Assembly (NCBI RefSeq): GCF_001651855.1
Contig: NZ_LNQC01000052.1
Span: 1 to 64,000 of the forward strand
DNA length: 64,000 bases
Origin: Sinorhizobium americanum
Lineage (GTDB): Bacteria; Pseudomonadota; Alphaproteobacteria; Rhizobiales; Rhizobiaceae
Reading direction: 5' to 3'
A program made the translations under genes and the position numbers. The notes beneath the pieces were generated by a model, which saw only the letters and a list, made by a program, of their open reading frames with translations, did not search any database and was not told the DNA's origin. Below, piece by piece: positions 46,533-56,759 of the stretch (position 1 is its first letter; every line of letters starts with the position of its first letter).

Positions 46533-49500
46533 ATGAAGATCGAACGTCGGTTCACGAAGGCAGGGCAGTCCGCCTATGCCGAGATAGAATTCCGCAAGGC
46601 GACGAGCGAGATCAAGAATCCGGACGGGTCGATCGTCTTCCGCCTCGCGGATATCGACGTGCCGGCGCAATTCTCCCAGGTCGCCGCCGACATTCTCGCG
46701 CAGAAATATTTCCGCAAGGCCGGCGTGCCCGCCAAGCTGAAGCGCGTCGAGGAGAACGACGTCCCCTCCTTCCTGTGGCGCTCGGTTCCCGACATGGAGG
46801 CTCTGAAGGCGCTGCCGAAGGACGAGCAGTACGGTTCCGAAACGGATGCCCGCCAGGTCTTCGATCGCCTCGCCGGCACCTGGGCCTATTGGGGCTGGAA
46901 GGGCGGCTACTTCGAAACGGAAGAAGACGCCAGCGCCTTCCGTGACGAGCTCGCCTACATGCTCGCCACCCAGCGCGTCGCGCCGAACTCGCCGCAATGG
47001 TTCAACACCGGCCTGCACTGGGCCTATGGCATCGACGGTCCCGGCCAGGGCCATTTCTATGTCGACCCCTTCACCGGCAAGCTGACGAAGTCGAAGTCGG
47101 CCTATGAGCACCCGCAGCCGCATGCCTGCTTCATCCAGTCGGTCGGCGACGACCTCGTCAACGAGGGTGGCATCATGGACCTCTGGGTGCGCGAGGCGCG
47201 CCTGTTCAAATATGGCTCCGGAACCGGCTCCAACTTCTCGCACCTGCGCGCGGAAGGCGAAAAGCTCTCCGGCGGCGGCAAGTCCTCGGGCCTGATGAGC
47301 TTCCTGAAGATCGGCGACCGCGCCGCCGGCGCCATCAAGTCGGGCGGCACGACGCGGCGCGCCGCCAAGATGGTGGTCGTCGATATCGACCATCCCGATA
47401 TCGAGGAATACATCAACTGGAAGGTCAAGGAAGAGCAGAAGGTCGCGGCCCTCGTCACCGGCTCGAAAATCGTCGCCAAGCACCTGAAGGCGATCATGAA
47501 GGCCTGCGTCAATTGCGACGGCAGCGATGACGCCTGCTTCGATCCGAAGCAGAACCCGGCGCTGAAGCGTGAGATCCGCGCCGCCAAGCAGGCGCTGGTG
47601 CCGGAAAACTACGTCAAGCGCGTCATCCAGTTCGCCCGCCAGGGCTACAAGGACATCCAGTTCAAGACCTATGACACGGACTGGGATTCGGAAGCCTATC
47701 TGACCGTCTCCGGCCAGAACTCCAACAATTCCGTCTCGATCAAGGACGACTTCCTGCGCGCCGTCGAAGCCGATGGCGAATGGCAGCTGACGGCCCGCAA
47801 GGACGGCCGGGTGATGAAGACGCTGAAGGCCCGCGATCTCTGGGAGTCGATCTCCTACGCGGCCTGGGCCTCGGCCGATCCGGGCCTGCACTTCAACACG
47901 ACGATGAACGACTGGCACACCTGCCCGGCGGCCGGCCCGATCCGCGCCTCCAACCCGTGCTCGGAATACATGTTCCTCGACGACACGGCCTGCAACCTCG
48001 CATCGCTCAACCTGATGCAGTTCAAGGATGCCGCCAGCAAGCGGATCAACATCGCCGACTACGAGCATGCCGTCCGCCTGTGGACGGTCGTTCTCGAAGT
48101 CTCGGTGATGATGGCGCAGTTCCCGTCGCGCGAAATTGCCGAGCTCTCCTATGAGTACCGGACGCTCGGCCTCGGCTATGCCAATATCGGCGGCCTGTTG
48201 ATGTCCTCCGGCATCCCCTATGATTCGGCCGAAGGCCGCGCCATCGCCGGCGCGCTGACCGCCATCATGACTGGTGTCGCCTATGCGACCTCAGCGGAAA
48301 TCTCGGCCAAGCTCGGCCCCTTCCCCGGCTTTGGGCCGAACCGCGACAACATGCTGCGCGTCATGCGCAACCACCGCCGCGCCGCCCATGGCGAGACCAC
48401 GGGCTATGAAGGCCTGTCGGTCAACCCGGTCGCCCTCATCCACACCGATTGCCCGGACCAGGAGCTGATTGCGCACGCCAAGAGCGCCTGGGACAACGCC
48501 GTCGAACTCGGCGAAAAGCATGGCTACCGCAATGCCCAGGCGACCGTGATCGCGCCGACCGGCACGATCGGGCTCGTCATGGATTGCGACACCACCGGCA
48601 TCGAACCCGATTTCGCGCTGGTCAAGTTCAAGAAGCTCGCCGGCGGCGGCTATTTCAAGATCATCAACCGTGCGGTGCCCGAGGCGCTGCGCACGCTTGG
48701 CTATTCGGAAAGCCAGATCGCCGAGATCGAGGCCTACGCGGTCGGCCACGGCAATCTCAACCAGGCGCCCGCCATCAACCCGGCGACGCTGAAGGCCAAG
48801 GGCTTCACCGACGAGAAGGTCGATGCCGTCAATGCGGCGCTGAAGTCGGCCTTCGACATCAAGTTCGTCTTCAACCAGTGGACGCTCGGCGCCGACTTTC
48901 TCAGGGGCACGCTGAAGGTCACCGACGAGCAGCTCGCCGCGATGGACTTCAACCTGCTCGAGCATCTCGGCTTTTCGAAGAAGGACATTGAAGCGGCGAA
49001 CATCCATGTCTGCGGCGCGATGACGCTCGAGGGCGCGCCGTTCCTCAAGGCCGAGCACCTGCCGGTGTTCGATTGCGCCAATCCCTGCGGCAAGATCGGC
49101 AAGCGCTACCTTTCGGTCGAGAGCCATATCCGCATGATGGCGGCCGCCCAGCCGTTCATCTCGGGCGCGATCTCCAAGACGATCAACATGCCGAACGAGG
49201 CGACCGTCGAGGATTGCAAGAACGCCTACATGCTCTCCTGGAAGCTGGCACTGAAGGCCAACGCGCTCTACCGCGACGGCTCGAAGCTGTCGCAGCCGCT
49301 GAACGCCTCGCTAATCGAGGACGAGGAGGACGAAGAGGCGATCGAGGAGCTGCTGCAGGCGCCGGCCGCTGCGCAAGCGGTCGCCGTCACCGAGAAGATC
49401 GTCGAGCGGGTCATCGAAAAGGTGGTGCGCGCCCGCGAGAAACTGCCGAACCGCCGCCAGGGCTATACCCAGAAGGCGATCGTCGGCGGCCACAAGGTGT

Positions 49501-50318
49501 ATCTCCGCACCGGCGAATTCGGCGACGGCCGCCTCGGCGAGATCTTCATCGACATGCACAAGGAAGGTGCTGCCTTCCGCGCGATGATGAACAACTTCGC
49601 CATCGCCATCTCGCTCGGCCTGCAATATGGCGTGCCGCTCGAGGAGTATGTGGAGGCCTTCACCTTCACTAAGTTCGAGCCGGCCGGCATGGTCCAGGGC
49701 AATGACGCGATCAAGAACGCCACGTCGATCCTCGACTACGTGTTCCGCGAACTCGCCGTCTCCTATCTCGGCCGTCACGACCTTGCCCATGTCGATACCT
49801 CCGACTTCAGCAACACGGCGCTCGGCCGCGGCATTCAGGAAGGCAAGACCAACCTCGTCTCGACCGGCTGGACCCGCGGCTACAAGCCGACGATCGTCGG
49901 CGGCTCCGGCGACCGCTCGGAGCCGAAGGGTGCCTCGACCGGCGCTCCCGCCCGCGCCTCAAGCGGCGCCACGGTGACCTCGATCAGCGGCAATGCCGTC
50001 CGCAAGCTGGAGCCGGCAACCGCCACCTCGGAAGTCGTCGCCTTCAAGCGCGACTATGAGGAGCGCGCCGCCGAGCTTGCCGAGGAGATCGCCGAGGAAG
50101 TCGAGCAGGAAGTGACCGCCCTCTTCTCCGACAAGGCCGCGGCGGAAGCCGCCTCCGCCAAGTCGGAAGCCAAGAAGGTCGAAGCCGAACGCCGCGCCCG
50201 GTCGATCATGCAGGGCTACACCGGCAACATGTGCTCCGAGTGCCAGAACTTCACGATGGTGCGGAATGGGACGTGCGAAAAGTGCGACACCTGCGGTGCG
50301 ACGAGCGGGTGCAGCTAA
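46533..50318 (+). CDS. nrdJ: Adenosylcobalamin-dependent ribonucleotide reductase (class II)
   Basis: 1261-residue class II reductase that converts ribonucleotides to deoxyribonucleotides with a radical made from adenosylcobalamin. Key stretches: [52 protein letters not shown] with the N-x-C-x-E active-site triad, and [20 protein letters not shown]. The end carries [23 protein letters not shown], the Cys-rich redox/zinc tail. I start at [11 protein letters not shown], the family start after AAAGGACGGGACA. NrdR boxes lie upstream, yet no cobalamin riboswitch is visible. It is followed by a bidirectional terminator. Confidence 0.96.
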   Translation: MKIERRFTKAGQSAYAEIEFRKATSEIKNPDGSIVFRLADIDVPAQFSQVAADILAQKYFRKAGVPAKLKRVEENDVPSFLWRSVPDMEALKALPKDEQYGSETDARQVFDRLAGTWAYWGWKGGYFETEEDASAFRDELAYMLATQRVAPNSPQWFNTGLHWAYGIDGPGQGHFYVDPFTGKLTKSKSAYEHPQPHACFIQSVGDDLVNEGGIMDLWVREARLFKYGSGTGSNFSHLRAEGEKLSGGGKSSGLMSFLKIGDRAAGAIKSGGTTRRAAKMVVVDIDHPDIEEYINWKVKEEQKVAALVTGSKIVAKHLKAIMKACVNCDGSDDACFDPKQNPALKREIRAAKQALVPENYVKRVIQFARQGYKDIQFKTYDTDWDSEAYLTVSGQNSNNSVSIKDDFLRAVEADGEWQLTARKDGRVMKTLKARDLWESISYAAWASADPGLHFNTTMNDWHTCPAAGPIRASNPCSEYMFLDDTACNLASLNLMQFKDAASKRINIADYEHAVRLWTVVLEVSVMMAQFPSREIAELSYEYRTLGLGYANIGGLLMSSGIPYDSAEGRAIAGALTAIMTGVAYATSAEISAKLGPFPGFGPNRDNMLRVMRNHRRAAHGETTGYEGLSVNPVALIHTDCPDQELIAHAKSAWDNAVELGEKHGYRNAQATVIAPTGTIGLVMDCDTTGIEPDFALVKFKKLAGGGYFKIINRAVPEALRTLGYSESQIAEIEAYAVGHGNLNQAPAINPATLKAKGFTDEKVDAVNAALKSAFDIKFVFNQWTLGADFLRGTLKVTDEQLAAMDFNLLEHLGFSKKDIEAANIHVCGAMTLEGAPFLKAEHLPVFDCANPCGKIGKRYLSVESHIRMMAAAQPFISGAISKTINMPNEATVEDCKNAYMLSWKLALKANALYRDGSKLSQPLNASLIEDEEDEEAIEELLQAPAAAQAVAVTEKIVERVIEKVVRAREKLPNRRQGYTQKAIVGGHKVYLRTGEFGDGRLGEIFIDMHKEGAAFRAMMNNFAIAISLGLQYGVPLEEYVEAFTFTKFEPAGMVQGNDAIKNATSILDYVFRELAVSYLGRHDLAHVDTSDFSNTALGRGIQEGKTNLVSTGWTRGYKPTIVGGSGDRSEPKGASTGAPARASSGATVTSISGNAVRKLEPATATSEVVAFKRDYEERAAELAEEIAEEVEQEVTALFSDKAAAEAASAKSEAKKVEAERRARSIMQGYTGNMCSECQNFTMVRNGTCEKCDTCGATSGCS

Positions 50319-50367
50319 TAACGGTTAGTTGCTGCTACTACCACTACCACCACCACTAAAGGTGCAC

Positions 50368-50403
50368 AAAAAGGGTCCCGAACAAAGTCGCGGGACCCTT
50401 TTT
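50368..50403. terminator. Bidirectional terminator between nrdJ and amidase
   Basis: AAAAAGGGTCCCG (50368-50380) and CGGGACCCTTTTT (50391-50403) form a perfect 13-base stem with an A-run and T-run on opposite sides, between convergent genes. Confidence 0.92.
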
Positions 50404-50452
50404 ACGAGATGGGGGCGACAGCGGCCGCCATCACCGAAATGGACCTCCCACG

Positions 50453-51955
50453 CTACGGAGAGACAGGTTTGCAGAGCGGCGGCTTACGATGGGCCCATGG
50501 CCTCGCTCTTTCGAGCTGGCCGGCCAGGCGGAACAACGTCTCCTCGTCGGCAAAGCGTCCCACGAAATGCATGCCGATCGGCAGGTCGTGGTCCGACCAG
50601 CAGAGTGGCACCGACATTGCCGGCTGGCCCGTGACATTGAAAACGGGAGTCCAAGGGATGAAGCTGAATGTCTCGGCCGCGAGGCGCTTCGCGATGCCTA
50701 TCCTTTTTAGGAGCCAGCCCGCCTTCACCCGACCCACAGCGCGAATAATTTTCTTCTCGGCAGCAGACGGCTGAAGCGATCCTATCGGCGGCGGAACCCG
50801 CGCCAGCACCGGTGTCATCAGGATGTCGTGTGTTTCGAAGAATTGCGAAATGCCTCTCGCCGCGAGCTTTAGATAGCGTAGCGCAGCCGCAAGTTCGCCT
50901 GCCGAAAGTGTCTCTCCAAGCAGACCCATCCCGAGTGTCGAGGGATCGAAGTCCTGAACACGTACCGGAACACCGGCCGCCCTCGCCGCCTCTTCGATGT
51001 CGACTTGCAGTTCCGCGGCGATGACGGTCAGAAACGAAAGGGAGAACGCCTCGGCATCGATAGACGGTGCTGCCTCAACAATGTCGTGACCAAGTTCTTC
51101 CAGCAGTTTTGCAGTGGCGGAAAAAGCTTGCAGGATCTCCGGTTCTACTTTCCCGCCAAGCATCGGAGCCGCCGATACGGCAATTTTCAGTTTCCCCGGC
51201 GGACGTCCCGCCGCTTCGAGAAAGAACCCTGGCGGTGAGGGCAGGTAATGGGGCGTACCGACATCCGGTCCTTGGACAAGGTCGAGCAGAGCGGCCGAAT
51301 CCCGGACCGAGCGCGTCAGAACATGTTCCACGGCGAAGCCCGCCCAAGGCTCCCCCGCGAACGGCCCGGCGGGCGTGCGGCCGCGAGTCGGCTTCAGGCC
51401 GAAGAGCCCGCATGCAGAAGCCGGGATCCGGATGGAGCCGCCACCGTCGCCGCCCGAGGCAAGTGGTACCATGCGTGCGGCGACTGCTGCCGCCGAACCA
51501 CCGCTCGAACCGCCAGGAGTTCGGTCAAGACCCCAAGGGTTCCGAGTCGGCCCGAAGGCGCTGGGTTCTGTGTAGGGAGTGAGACCGAATTCCGGAGTGT
51601 TGGTCTTGCCCAGGACGATCAGTCCCGCCTTTTTCCATCGAGCAACCAGTTCGGAGTCGCCGGTCGCCGGCAACTTCACCAGCAGGCGGTTCCCTTGCGA
51701 GGTCGGGATTCCTTCCACTGTTGCGAGCAGATCCTTGAGAAGAAATGGGACCCCTGCAAAGACGGCGCCCGCGTCAACTTCGCCTGCCGCTTTCCGCGCT
51801 TCGTCGAACATGGTCAGGATGACCGCATTGAGGGGCGGATTTCGCAAGACGATCCTGTCTATGGCCGTTTCCACGAGTTCCAATGGCGATACCGCGCCTC
51901 GCTTCACCAGGTCGGCGAGGCCGAGGCCATCGAGTTCGTCGTATTCAGCGATCAA
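50453..51955 (-). CDS. Amidase (amidase signature family)
   Basis: 500-residue amidase-signature hydrolase with a Ser-cisSer-Lys triad. The Lys is in GVPFLLKDLLATVEG (about 75), and the signature loop is DRTPGGSSGGSAAAVAARMVPLASGGDGGGSIRIPA with both serines. The end PVFNVTGQPAMSVPLCWSDHDLPIGMHFVG is typical of enantioselective or 6-aminohexanoate-type amidases and unlike GatA. The start is a TTG with GGAAGG upstream. Substrate unknown; stands alone. Confidence 0.88.
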   Translation of the reverse strand: MIAEYDELDGLGLADLVKRGAVSPLELVETAIDRIVLRNPPLNAVILTMFDEARKAAGEVDAGAVFAGVPFLLKDLLATVEGIPTSQGNRLLVKLPATGDSELVARWKKAGLIVLGKTNTPEFGLTPYTEPSAFGPTRNPWGLDRTPGGSSGGSAAAVAARMVPLASGGDGGGSIRIPASACGLFGLKPTRGRTPAGPFAGEPWAGFAVEHVLTRSVRDSAALLDLVQGPDVGTPHYLPSPPGFFLEAAGRPPGKLKIAVSAAPMLGGKVEPEILQAFSATAKLLEELGHDIVEAAPSIDAEAFSLSFLTVIAAELQVDIEEAARAAGVPVRVQDFDPSTLGMGLLGETLSAGELAAALRYLKLAARGISQFFETHDILMTPVLARVPPPIGSLQPSAAEKKIIRAVGRVKAGWLLKRIGIAKRLAAETFSFIPWTPVFNVTGQPAMSVPLCWSDHDLPIGMHFVGRFADEETLFRLAGQLERARPWAHRKPPLCKPVSP

Positions 51956-52085
51956 TGAACCACCTTCCAGCTTGAAATCCGATCATTGCAGAGCGGAACA
52001 CCTGTCAGCCGATGTGAATCCGATGGACTGCCACGTGAGGATACCTCAAGTTGTCCTCGCTCAACGAATCAGAATCGGAGATCTC

Positions 52086-52250
52086 ATGCCCCTCAAACGT
52101 CTGATCGCTGCGGCATTGGTGGCCGTGGCCCTATCGGGATGCGCAAGTACCGGCGGTGCCGGCAATACGACCTATGCGCAATGGTACGGACCGAACCCGG
52201 TTCCGGATTTCAGCGCCGCGACGCCCGGCGGTGTGCGCATGGCCTACTGA
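52086..52250 (+). CDS. Small lipoprotein (54 residues)
   Basis: MPLKRLIAAALVAVALSGCA is a lipoprotein signal with Cys at 19; the mature part is about 36 residues containing TTYAQWYGPNPVPDFSA. CGGAGATCTC gives the ribosome site. A hairpin, GACACCC-GCG-GGGTGTC (52266-52282), follows the stop. No family or function recognised; one of several very small lipoprotein genes in this stretch. Confidence 0.75.
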   Translation: MPLKRLIAAALVAVALSGCASTGGAGNTTYAQWYGPNPVPDFSAATPGGVRMAY

Positions 52251-52333
52251 CCGAGCTTGTCATCGGACACCCGCGGGGTGTCTGGTGATCGCCGGATCTG
52301 CCGCCCTCTCCAGAAAGTCGAGATTGAATCGCC

Positions 52334-52762
52334 TTGTCCGCTCCCATCCTCGACATCATTCCCGACAACCCCGACCCTGACGACATCCGCGCCATCGTCG
52401 CGACGCTCGACGCCTATAACAACGCCAATAGCGGCATGGCCGATCTGCCGGGCTTTGCCGTCATCCTTCGCGATCCGCAAACGCGCGCCGCCGTCGGCGG
52501 GCTCTATGCGACCGACGGCTATGGTTGGGCGTTCGTCAGGTATCTTGCCGTCCCCGACCAATATCGCGGCCAGGGGCTCGGCCGTCGGCTGATGGGTGAG
52601 GCGGAGAAGATCGCCAAGGCGCGTGGCTATATCGGCCTGTGGCTGGACACGTTCGAGTTCCAGGCCCGCCCCTTCTACGAGAAGCTCGGCTTCGAGTTGT
52701 TCGGCGAACTCGAAGGCGGACCGCGCGCCATTCCCCGCTATTTCCTGAAGAAGCGTTTTTGA
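52334..52762 (+). CDS. GNAT family N-acetyltransferase
   Basis: 142-residue acetyl-CoA-dependent acetyltransferase. The CoA-binding motif A is VPDQYRGQGLGRRLMGEAEKI (RGQGLG), preceded by VRYLAV and followed by FEFQARPFYEKLGFELFGEL, the motif-B end with the catalytic-type Tyr. The start is a TTG; no ATG is available in frame before the conserved part. Substrate not predictable. A terminator at 52891 lies downstream. Confidence 0.85.
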   Translation: MSAPILDIIPDNPDPDDIRAIVATLDAYNNANSGMADLPGFAVILRDPQTRAAVGGLYATDGYGWAFVRYLAVPDQYRGQGLGRRLMGEAEKIAKARGYIGLWLDTFEFQARPFYEKLGFELFGELEGGPRAIPRYFLKKRF

Positions 52763-52890
52763 GGCTTTTGGCGGGCGCTGCCGGCGGGATCCCTTGAAAT
52801 CCCGCTGGTCGTTCCCATCTATCGGTCACCACCCGTATCGAGGACCGTGCGCCGGCATGCTTGTCGAGCGCCTTCGCGTCTTCCGGGTTT

Positions 52891-52928
52891 GAAGGGCGCT
52901 CCCCGGAAGGGTCGAGCGCCCTTCTTGT
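52891..52928. terminator. Bidirectional terminator
   Basis: GAAGGGCGCTC (52891-52901) pairs with GAGCGCCCTTC (52914-52924), followed by TTGTTTT. It separates the GNAT gene from the convergent small lipoprotein gene at 52972. Confidence 0.8.
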
Positions 52929-52971
52929 TTTCCCGCGCTGTGGTCGGTTCACCCCGGAGACGTTCCCGCGA

Positions 52972-53082
52972 TCAGCGCGGCGGAACGATGCCCTGGTAAT
53001 ACTCGCCTTCACCGCCGACATGCACGGTTTGCGAGCAGGCGGCGAGTGTTGCGAGCGCGAGCAACAATATGATCCTGCGCAT
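52972..53082 (-). CDS. Tiny lipoprotein (36 residues), paralogue A
   Basis: MRRIILLLALATLAACSQTV is a lipoprotein signal with Cys at 16, leaving a mature peptide of 21 residues: CSQTVHVGGEGEYYQGIVPPR. AAAGGGACCGAGATTG lies upstream. The end YYQGIVPPR recurs in the neighbouring gene at 53244 as YYPGIVPP, so the two are tandem paralogues with a conserved C-terminal motif. No function known. Confidence 0.7.
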   Translation of the reverse strand: MRRIILLLALATLAACSQTVHVGGEGEYYQGIVPPR

Positions 53083-53243
53083 CAATCTCGGTCCCTTTCT
53101 AAAGGATTGATGGCCATTGATATTCCGGCCTTCGCCAAGGATCAATTCCCTTGTCTGTCCTCTCCCCCACGTTTCGAACAGCAGGCCTCAATCGGCGGAA
53201 AGCCGTCTCTTCTCCGCCACGCTCCGTGTCGCGGGCCCTGCGC

Positions 53244-53378
53244 CTAGAACTGCGTCGGCGGAACGATGCCTGGATAGTAGTCCCCTGATCCGGGCGTATA
53301 GGGGGAAACGGTGGGTCTTCCTGTCTGAGAGCACGCGCTGAGAATAGAAAGTGCTATGAGCAGCAGCAAAGCACGCAT
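53244..53378 (-). CDS. Tiny lipoprotein (44 residues), paralogue B
   Basis: MRALLLLIALSILSACSQTG has a lipobox with Cys at 16; the mature part ends GDYYPGIVPPTQF. It shares the CSQT lipidation site and the YYxGIVPP end with the gene at 52972. CAGGAAGGACGGGCC precedes the ATG. The two genes lie on the minus strand 161 bases apart. Likely an envelope peptide anchored in a membrane; role unknown. Confidence 0.7.
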   Translation of the reverse strand: MRALLLLIALSILSACSQTGRPTVSPYTPGSGDYYPGIVPPTQF

Positions 53379-53530
53379 GGCCCGTCCTTCCTGACTGAGT
53401 TCCTGTTGCTCTTAGATTGGCGCGGCATCCGCGCCGGCCTTCTTCGATAAGCTGTGATTGTACATGTCGCTCAACCGTCGGCATAGACCGCCGAAAGACG
53501 ACGTTGCGCCTGCTGTCGTGCTCACTTGCA

Positions 53531-54478
53531 CTACTTCGCATCCACCTCTTCCGCCCAGCTCTTCGAGCCACTTTCGCCGTTGAGGAAGGGCAGAACAGTC
53601 TCGATCAGCTTCGGCGAGACGAAGATGTCGTAGTGGGTCAGATCGGGCAGGATCGCCAGGCGGTTCTTCGACATGTGCTCCCGCATCCAGCCGGCGTCCT
53701 TCAGTCCGCCACCGAGCCTGTGATAGAAATCGACGATATGCTCAAGGCGGATCATGTCGCCGTCGCCGTAGACCAGCATGATCGGCATGGTGAGCTTGGC
53801 AACGGCGGCGGAGGCGTCATAGTCGCGCCGCATCAGGTCGCCCATCGCGTCCAGCAGTTTCGGGAACTCCGAGGCGTCCGGCGCAACGGCGACATAGGAC
53901 TTGTACATCGGCGTGTCCTTCATCATCGCGGCCATGCCGGCGCCGACCTGGGCCTGGGCCGCGATCATCTCGGGATAGAAGCCGTCCTTGGCAAACGGAG
54001 CGGAGACGATCACCAGTCGACGCACCGTCTCCGGTGCCTGAGCCGCCATATGCAGGCCGACGCCGCCGCCCATCGAGTAGCCGAGCACGTCGACCTGTCT
54101 ATAGCCGAGTTGCCGCACAAGCACGCCCATGTCTGCCCCAATCGCGGCAAGGTCGATCGGCCGATTTCCGAGCGGCGTGCGCCCATGTCCGTGGAGGTCG
54201 ACGCCGATCACCTGGCGGCCCTCGGCCAATCTCGCAAGATTCGGTCCCAGCATCTCGATGATGCCGAGACCACCGTGGAGAAGCAGCACCGGCTCGCCCT
54301 CACCATAGACCTGATAGTAGTAATTGATGCCGTTGACCGCGAGATGGCCGGTCTTCTTCGGCGTCGGCATGGATTTTTGTCCCGCCACCTTCTGCACCGG
54401 TTCCGCGCCATTCGTCGCCGGCGCATATGCGAGGCTCAACACCGTTGCGAATATCGTAAGCAGCGCCGTTTTCAACAT
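53531..54478 (-). CDS. Alpha/beta hydrolase, exported
   Basis: 315-residue hydrolase with a signal peptide (MLKTALLTIFATVLSLAYAPATNGA). LLLHGGLGIIEMLGPNL is the oxyanion region, the nucleophile is S135 in LGYSMGGG, the acid is likely in YGDGDMI, and the His in LPDLTHYDIF. This resembles lactonase/haloperoxidase-like alpha/beta hydrolases, here placed in the periplasm or outside. Substrate unknown, and no operon partners. Confidence 0.85.
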   Translation of the reverse strand: MLKTALLTIFATVLSLAYAPATNGAEPVQKVAGQKSMPTPKKTGHLAVNGINYYYQVYGEGEPVLLLHGGLGIIEMLGPNLARLAEGRQVIGVDLHGHGRTPLGNRPIDLAAIGADMGVLVRQLGYRQVDVLGYSMGGGVGLHMAAQAPETVRRLVIVSAPFAKDGFYPEMIAAQAQVGAGMAAMMKDTPMYKSYVAVAPDASEFPKLLDAMGDLMRRDYDASAAVAKLTMPIMLVYGDGDMIRLEHIVDFYHRLGGGLKDAGWMREHMSKNRLAILPDLTHYDIFVSPKLIETVLPFLNGESGSKSWAEEVDAK

Positions 54479-54704
54479 CTGTGATCCTCCTGTCAGTCGG
54501 TGACCGCCGCCCGGGTGCGAGCGTGTTCATGCCTCAAGGACGATCCCGCCAAGCGTGAACCGACAGCACGAGCAAAATAACTCCCGACTGGATCTCCGAG
54601 GCGGGAGAACGCTCGCATTCAAATAAAATCCGACCGCCAGGCTTCACCGGACCGCAAACGGAGTCTGGCAAAAGGAAAGGAGGACGTATTTCAAGGCGAG
54701 CAAA

Positions 54705-55076
54705 GTGACCCAGGTCGTTTCCGTTTCCGCGACGACGGCCGCCTACGCGGCCGAGGCCGTCAAGCCGTCGGGGCCTGTGCGCGGCGACGGCCCGGCCGAT
54801 GAAGCCATCACCTTGCTCGCGGCACGGCCGCCGGATCAAGCCGCTCGTGCGCCAGCAATCCCCAGGACGAAGGGTGCCCTGTCCTTGGCGCTGATGCTGA
54901 TCAGCGCCGGAATGCGCCCGCCTCAGGAGAGCGAGGCGGAGACTTTGCGCCGCTACCTTGAATTCATGCAGGACGAAGAAAGCGGCGAGGACCAGCAGGA
55001 CGACGCGGCCGCCGAAGAGGAGAAGACGGGCGACGAAATCGCCGCCATGCTCGACCAGTTCATCCAAGGGGCCTGA
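54705..55076 (+). CDS. Hypothetical protein with acidic C-terminus
   Basis: 123-residue protein from a GTG start. The N-terminal half is Ala/Pro-rich, a moderately hydrophobic stretch is KGALSLALMLISAGMRPPQ (about 56-74), and the C-terminal third is strongly acidic (MQDEESGEDQQDDAAAEEEK) before a short helix ending FIQGA. No family recognised. AAGGAGG occurs 21 bases upstream of the GTG, slightly far, so the exact start is unsure. It converges with the copper gene pair. Confidence 0.5.
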   Translation: MTQVVSVSATTAAYAAEAVKPSGPVRGDGPADEAITLLAARPPDQAARAPAIPRTKGALSLALMLISAGMRPPQESEAETLRRYLEFMQDEESGEDQQDDAAAEEEKTGDEIAAMLDQFIQGA

Positions 55077-55128
55077 CGGCTGGAGCGGGTTCTTACAACC
55101 CGCTCCCGAATTCTCAAGCCGAAAAGGC

Positions 55129-56106
55129 TTACTTATGCTTGTGGCCGGCCGCGGCACCGCCGGCAGCCCCGACCGGCAGGCCATAATTGATCGTTCCGGC
55201 CTTCTCAAAGGTGAGCGAGACGGGCACGGTGTCGCCCTCGGCGAAGGGCTTCCCCACCTCCATGAACATCAGGTGCAGTGCGCCGCTTTTCAATTCCACG
55301 CTCTTGCCCGCCGGAATGACGATGCCGCCGTCGATCTTGCGCATCTTCATGACGTCGTTTTCCATCGCCATTTCATGCAGTTCGACGCGGCCGGCTGAGG
55401 GGCTTTCGACAGCGATGAGCCGGTCGTCAGTGCTGCCGGTGTTCTTGATGACAAAGCCGCCGCCGCCGACCTTGGCGCCCGGCAGCATCGCCTTCACCGC
55501 ACCGTCCGAGATTTCGAGAGCCCCGACTTCGACCGGACCGGATGCGGCCTGCTGGCCGCCATGCCCGCCATGGGCATGCTCTGCGCTTGCCGGTGTCACG
55601 GTAACTGTCGGTGCCGGATGTTCGAGGGCGTGGGCGTCCTCTCCGTCGGCCGGCACCTGGTCCCAGACGACCTTTGCCTCAGCGCCGCAAAGCTGCGTCG
55701 TCGGAAAGGCGAGCACCGTTTCATTGTCGAAGCCCGAGACCTTTCCGCGGATGACGAAGGTATCGTAGAATTCATCCGGCAGGCTGCCGCCCTTCCAGCG
55801 GATTTCGACCGGGCCCGAGGAAACCTTGGTTCCGTGATTGTCGTAGGTCTTCTGGTAATCGCCCTTGATGATTTCAAGCTCCCAGCCGGGCTTCGGCTGC
55901 GGCTTGGCGAAGACGAATCCTTCCGGCAACTTCACCTGCACCTCGGTTGTTGGCTTGCCGTCGCAGCCATGCGGCACCTGCAGGATCGCCTTGAACGTCT
56001 TCTCGTTGGACGTGCTGTCGACCTCTAAGGTCGCATGCGCGTGAGCCATGGCGGTGGCTGCGAACGTGAGGCCGGCGGCCACAACGGTCAATCTGATCTT
56101 GGTCAT
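55129..56106 (-). CDS. DUF1775 (YcnI-like) and PCu(A)C fusion, copper-binding periplasmic protein
   Basis: 325-residue exported protein joining two copper-related domains. Signal peptide MTKIRLTVVAAGLTFAATAMAHA; the mature protein would start with His (HATLEVDS), the N-terminal copper ligand typical of YcnI. DUF1775 covers about 25-175 (PHGCDGKPTTEVQVKLPEGF, GWELEI). A His-rich linker (EHAHGGHGG) leads to the PCu(A)C domain (about 200-310) with ELHEMAMENDVMKMR and ALHLMFM, the H-M-M-H-M copper site. It probably delivers copper for oxidase assembly. Same strand as the DUF2946 gene, 92 bases downstream. Confidence 0.9.
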   Translation of the reverse strand: MTKIRLTVVAAGLTFAATAMAHAHATLEVDSTSNEKTFKAILQVPHGCDGKPTTEVQVKLPEGFVFAKPQPKPGWELEIIKGDYQKTYDNHGTKVSSGPVEIRWKGGSLPDEFYDTFVIRGKVSGFDNETVLAFPTTQLCGAEAKVVWDQVPADGEDAHALEHPAPTVTVTPASAEHAHGGHGGQQAASGPVEVGALEISDGAVKAMLPGAKVGGGGFVIKNTGSTDDRLIAVESPSAGRVELHEMAMENDVMKMRKIDGGIVIPAGKSVELKSGALHLMFMEVGKPFAEGDTVPVSLTFEKAGTINYGLPVGAAGGAAAGHKHK

Positions 56107-56198
56107 ATCGTAATCTCCGGACCACATACCCCGAGATGCGGGCGTCGTGGTGAGTACCGCTTCAGCGGCGTGATGAACTTCAAATTCCTGGGAGAGCG

Positions 56199-56591
56199 TT
56201 ACGACAGGATTGGCGGCCCGCGCGGGGGCGGTAACAGACGCAAGGGCGTCAGTGCGACCTGTGTTTCGGTGACCGGTGATACGGCGAGCCAGTTGCCTTT
56301 GTCGGCCGGCACGCTCGCCTGCGGCGGCTCGGGCAGAAGCACCGAGGCTGCGAGCCTGCATGCCTCGCAAATCGGCGCGAGTGCCGGCGCTTTGCCGTCT
56401 TCGTGATCGACGCCCTCGGTGCCGAAGCAGATCTCCGCAAAGGATCCGTCGGGCAGACGATACTCGGCAGCGAGCGCCGCGTTCGTTCCGATGACGAGGG
56501 AGGGCCTGTGGGCGAAGGACAGGAAAACGAGCGCGACGGCGGCAAGCAGCCGCACCGCAATTCGCCATTTTTCCCGCTGCCCGATCATCAT
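56199..56591 (-). CDS. DUF2946 family protein
   Basis: 130-residue protein with an N-terminal membrane segment (about 10-27, RIAVRLLAAVALVFLSFAH) and a short exported part holding three Cys, including CEACRLAASVLLP, the part I recognise as DUF2946. Members often lie beside copper-handling genes; here the next gene is the DUF1775-PCu(A)C fusion, so a role in periplasmic copper handling is a fair inference. The start is one of two adjacent ATGs after GAGAGGCG. It is divergent from the glycine riboswitch. Confidence 0.75.
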   Translation of the reverse strand: MMIGQREKWRIAVRLLAAVALVFLSFAHRPSLVIGTNAALAAEYRLPDGSFAEICFGTEGVDHEDGKAPALAPICEACRLAASVLLPEPPQASVPADKGNWLAVSPVTETQVALTPLRLLPPPRGPPILS

Positions 56592-56759
56592 CGCCTCTCG
56601 TCATCTCTTCGTTAGCCACAAGCAGTGGTAAATGCAAAGGCCGATTTGCCGCAGGCGCGCTCGCGAGCGACGATGAAGCCACGGCGACAAAAATATGTTC
56701 CAACGCGACATTCGCCCTTGCCAAATTCCGGCCTTCGCCGTTATCTGGAGATGATCTTG

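Noticed and set aside
46407..48068. 553-residue open frame opposite nrdJ
   Set aside because: Antisense shadow; nrdJ on the plus strand is full length.
50329..50360. CTACCACTACCACCACC short repeat after nrdJ
   Set aside because: Only a few imperfect triplet repeats, too short to be a meaningful repeat or a CRISPR-like unit.
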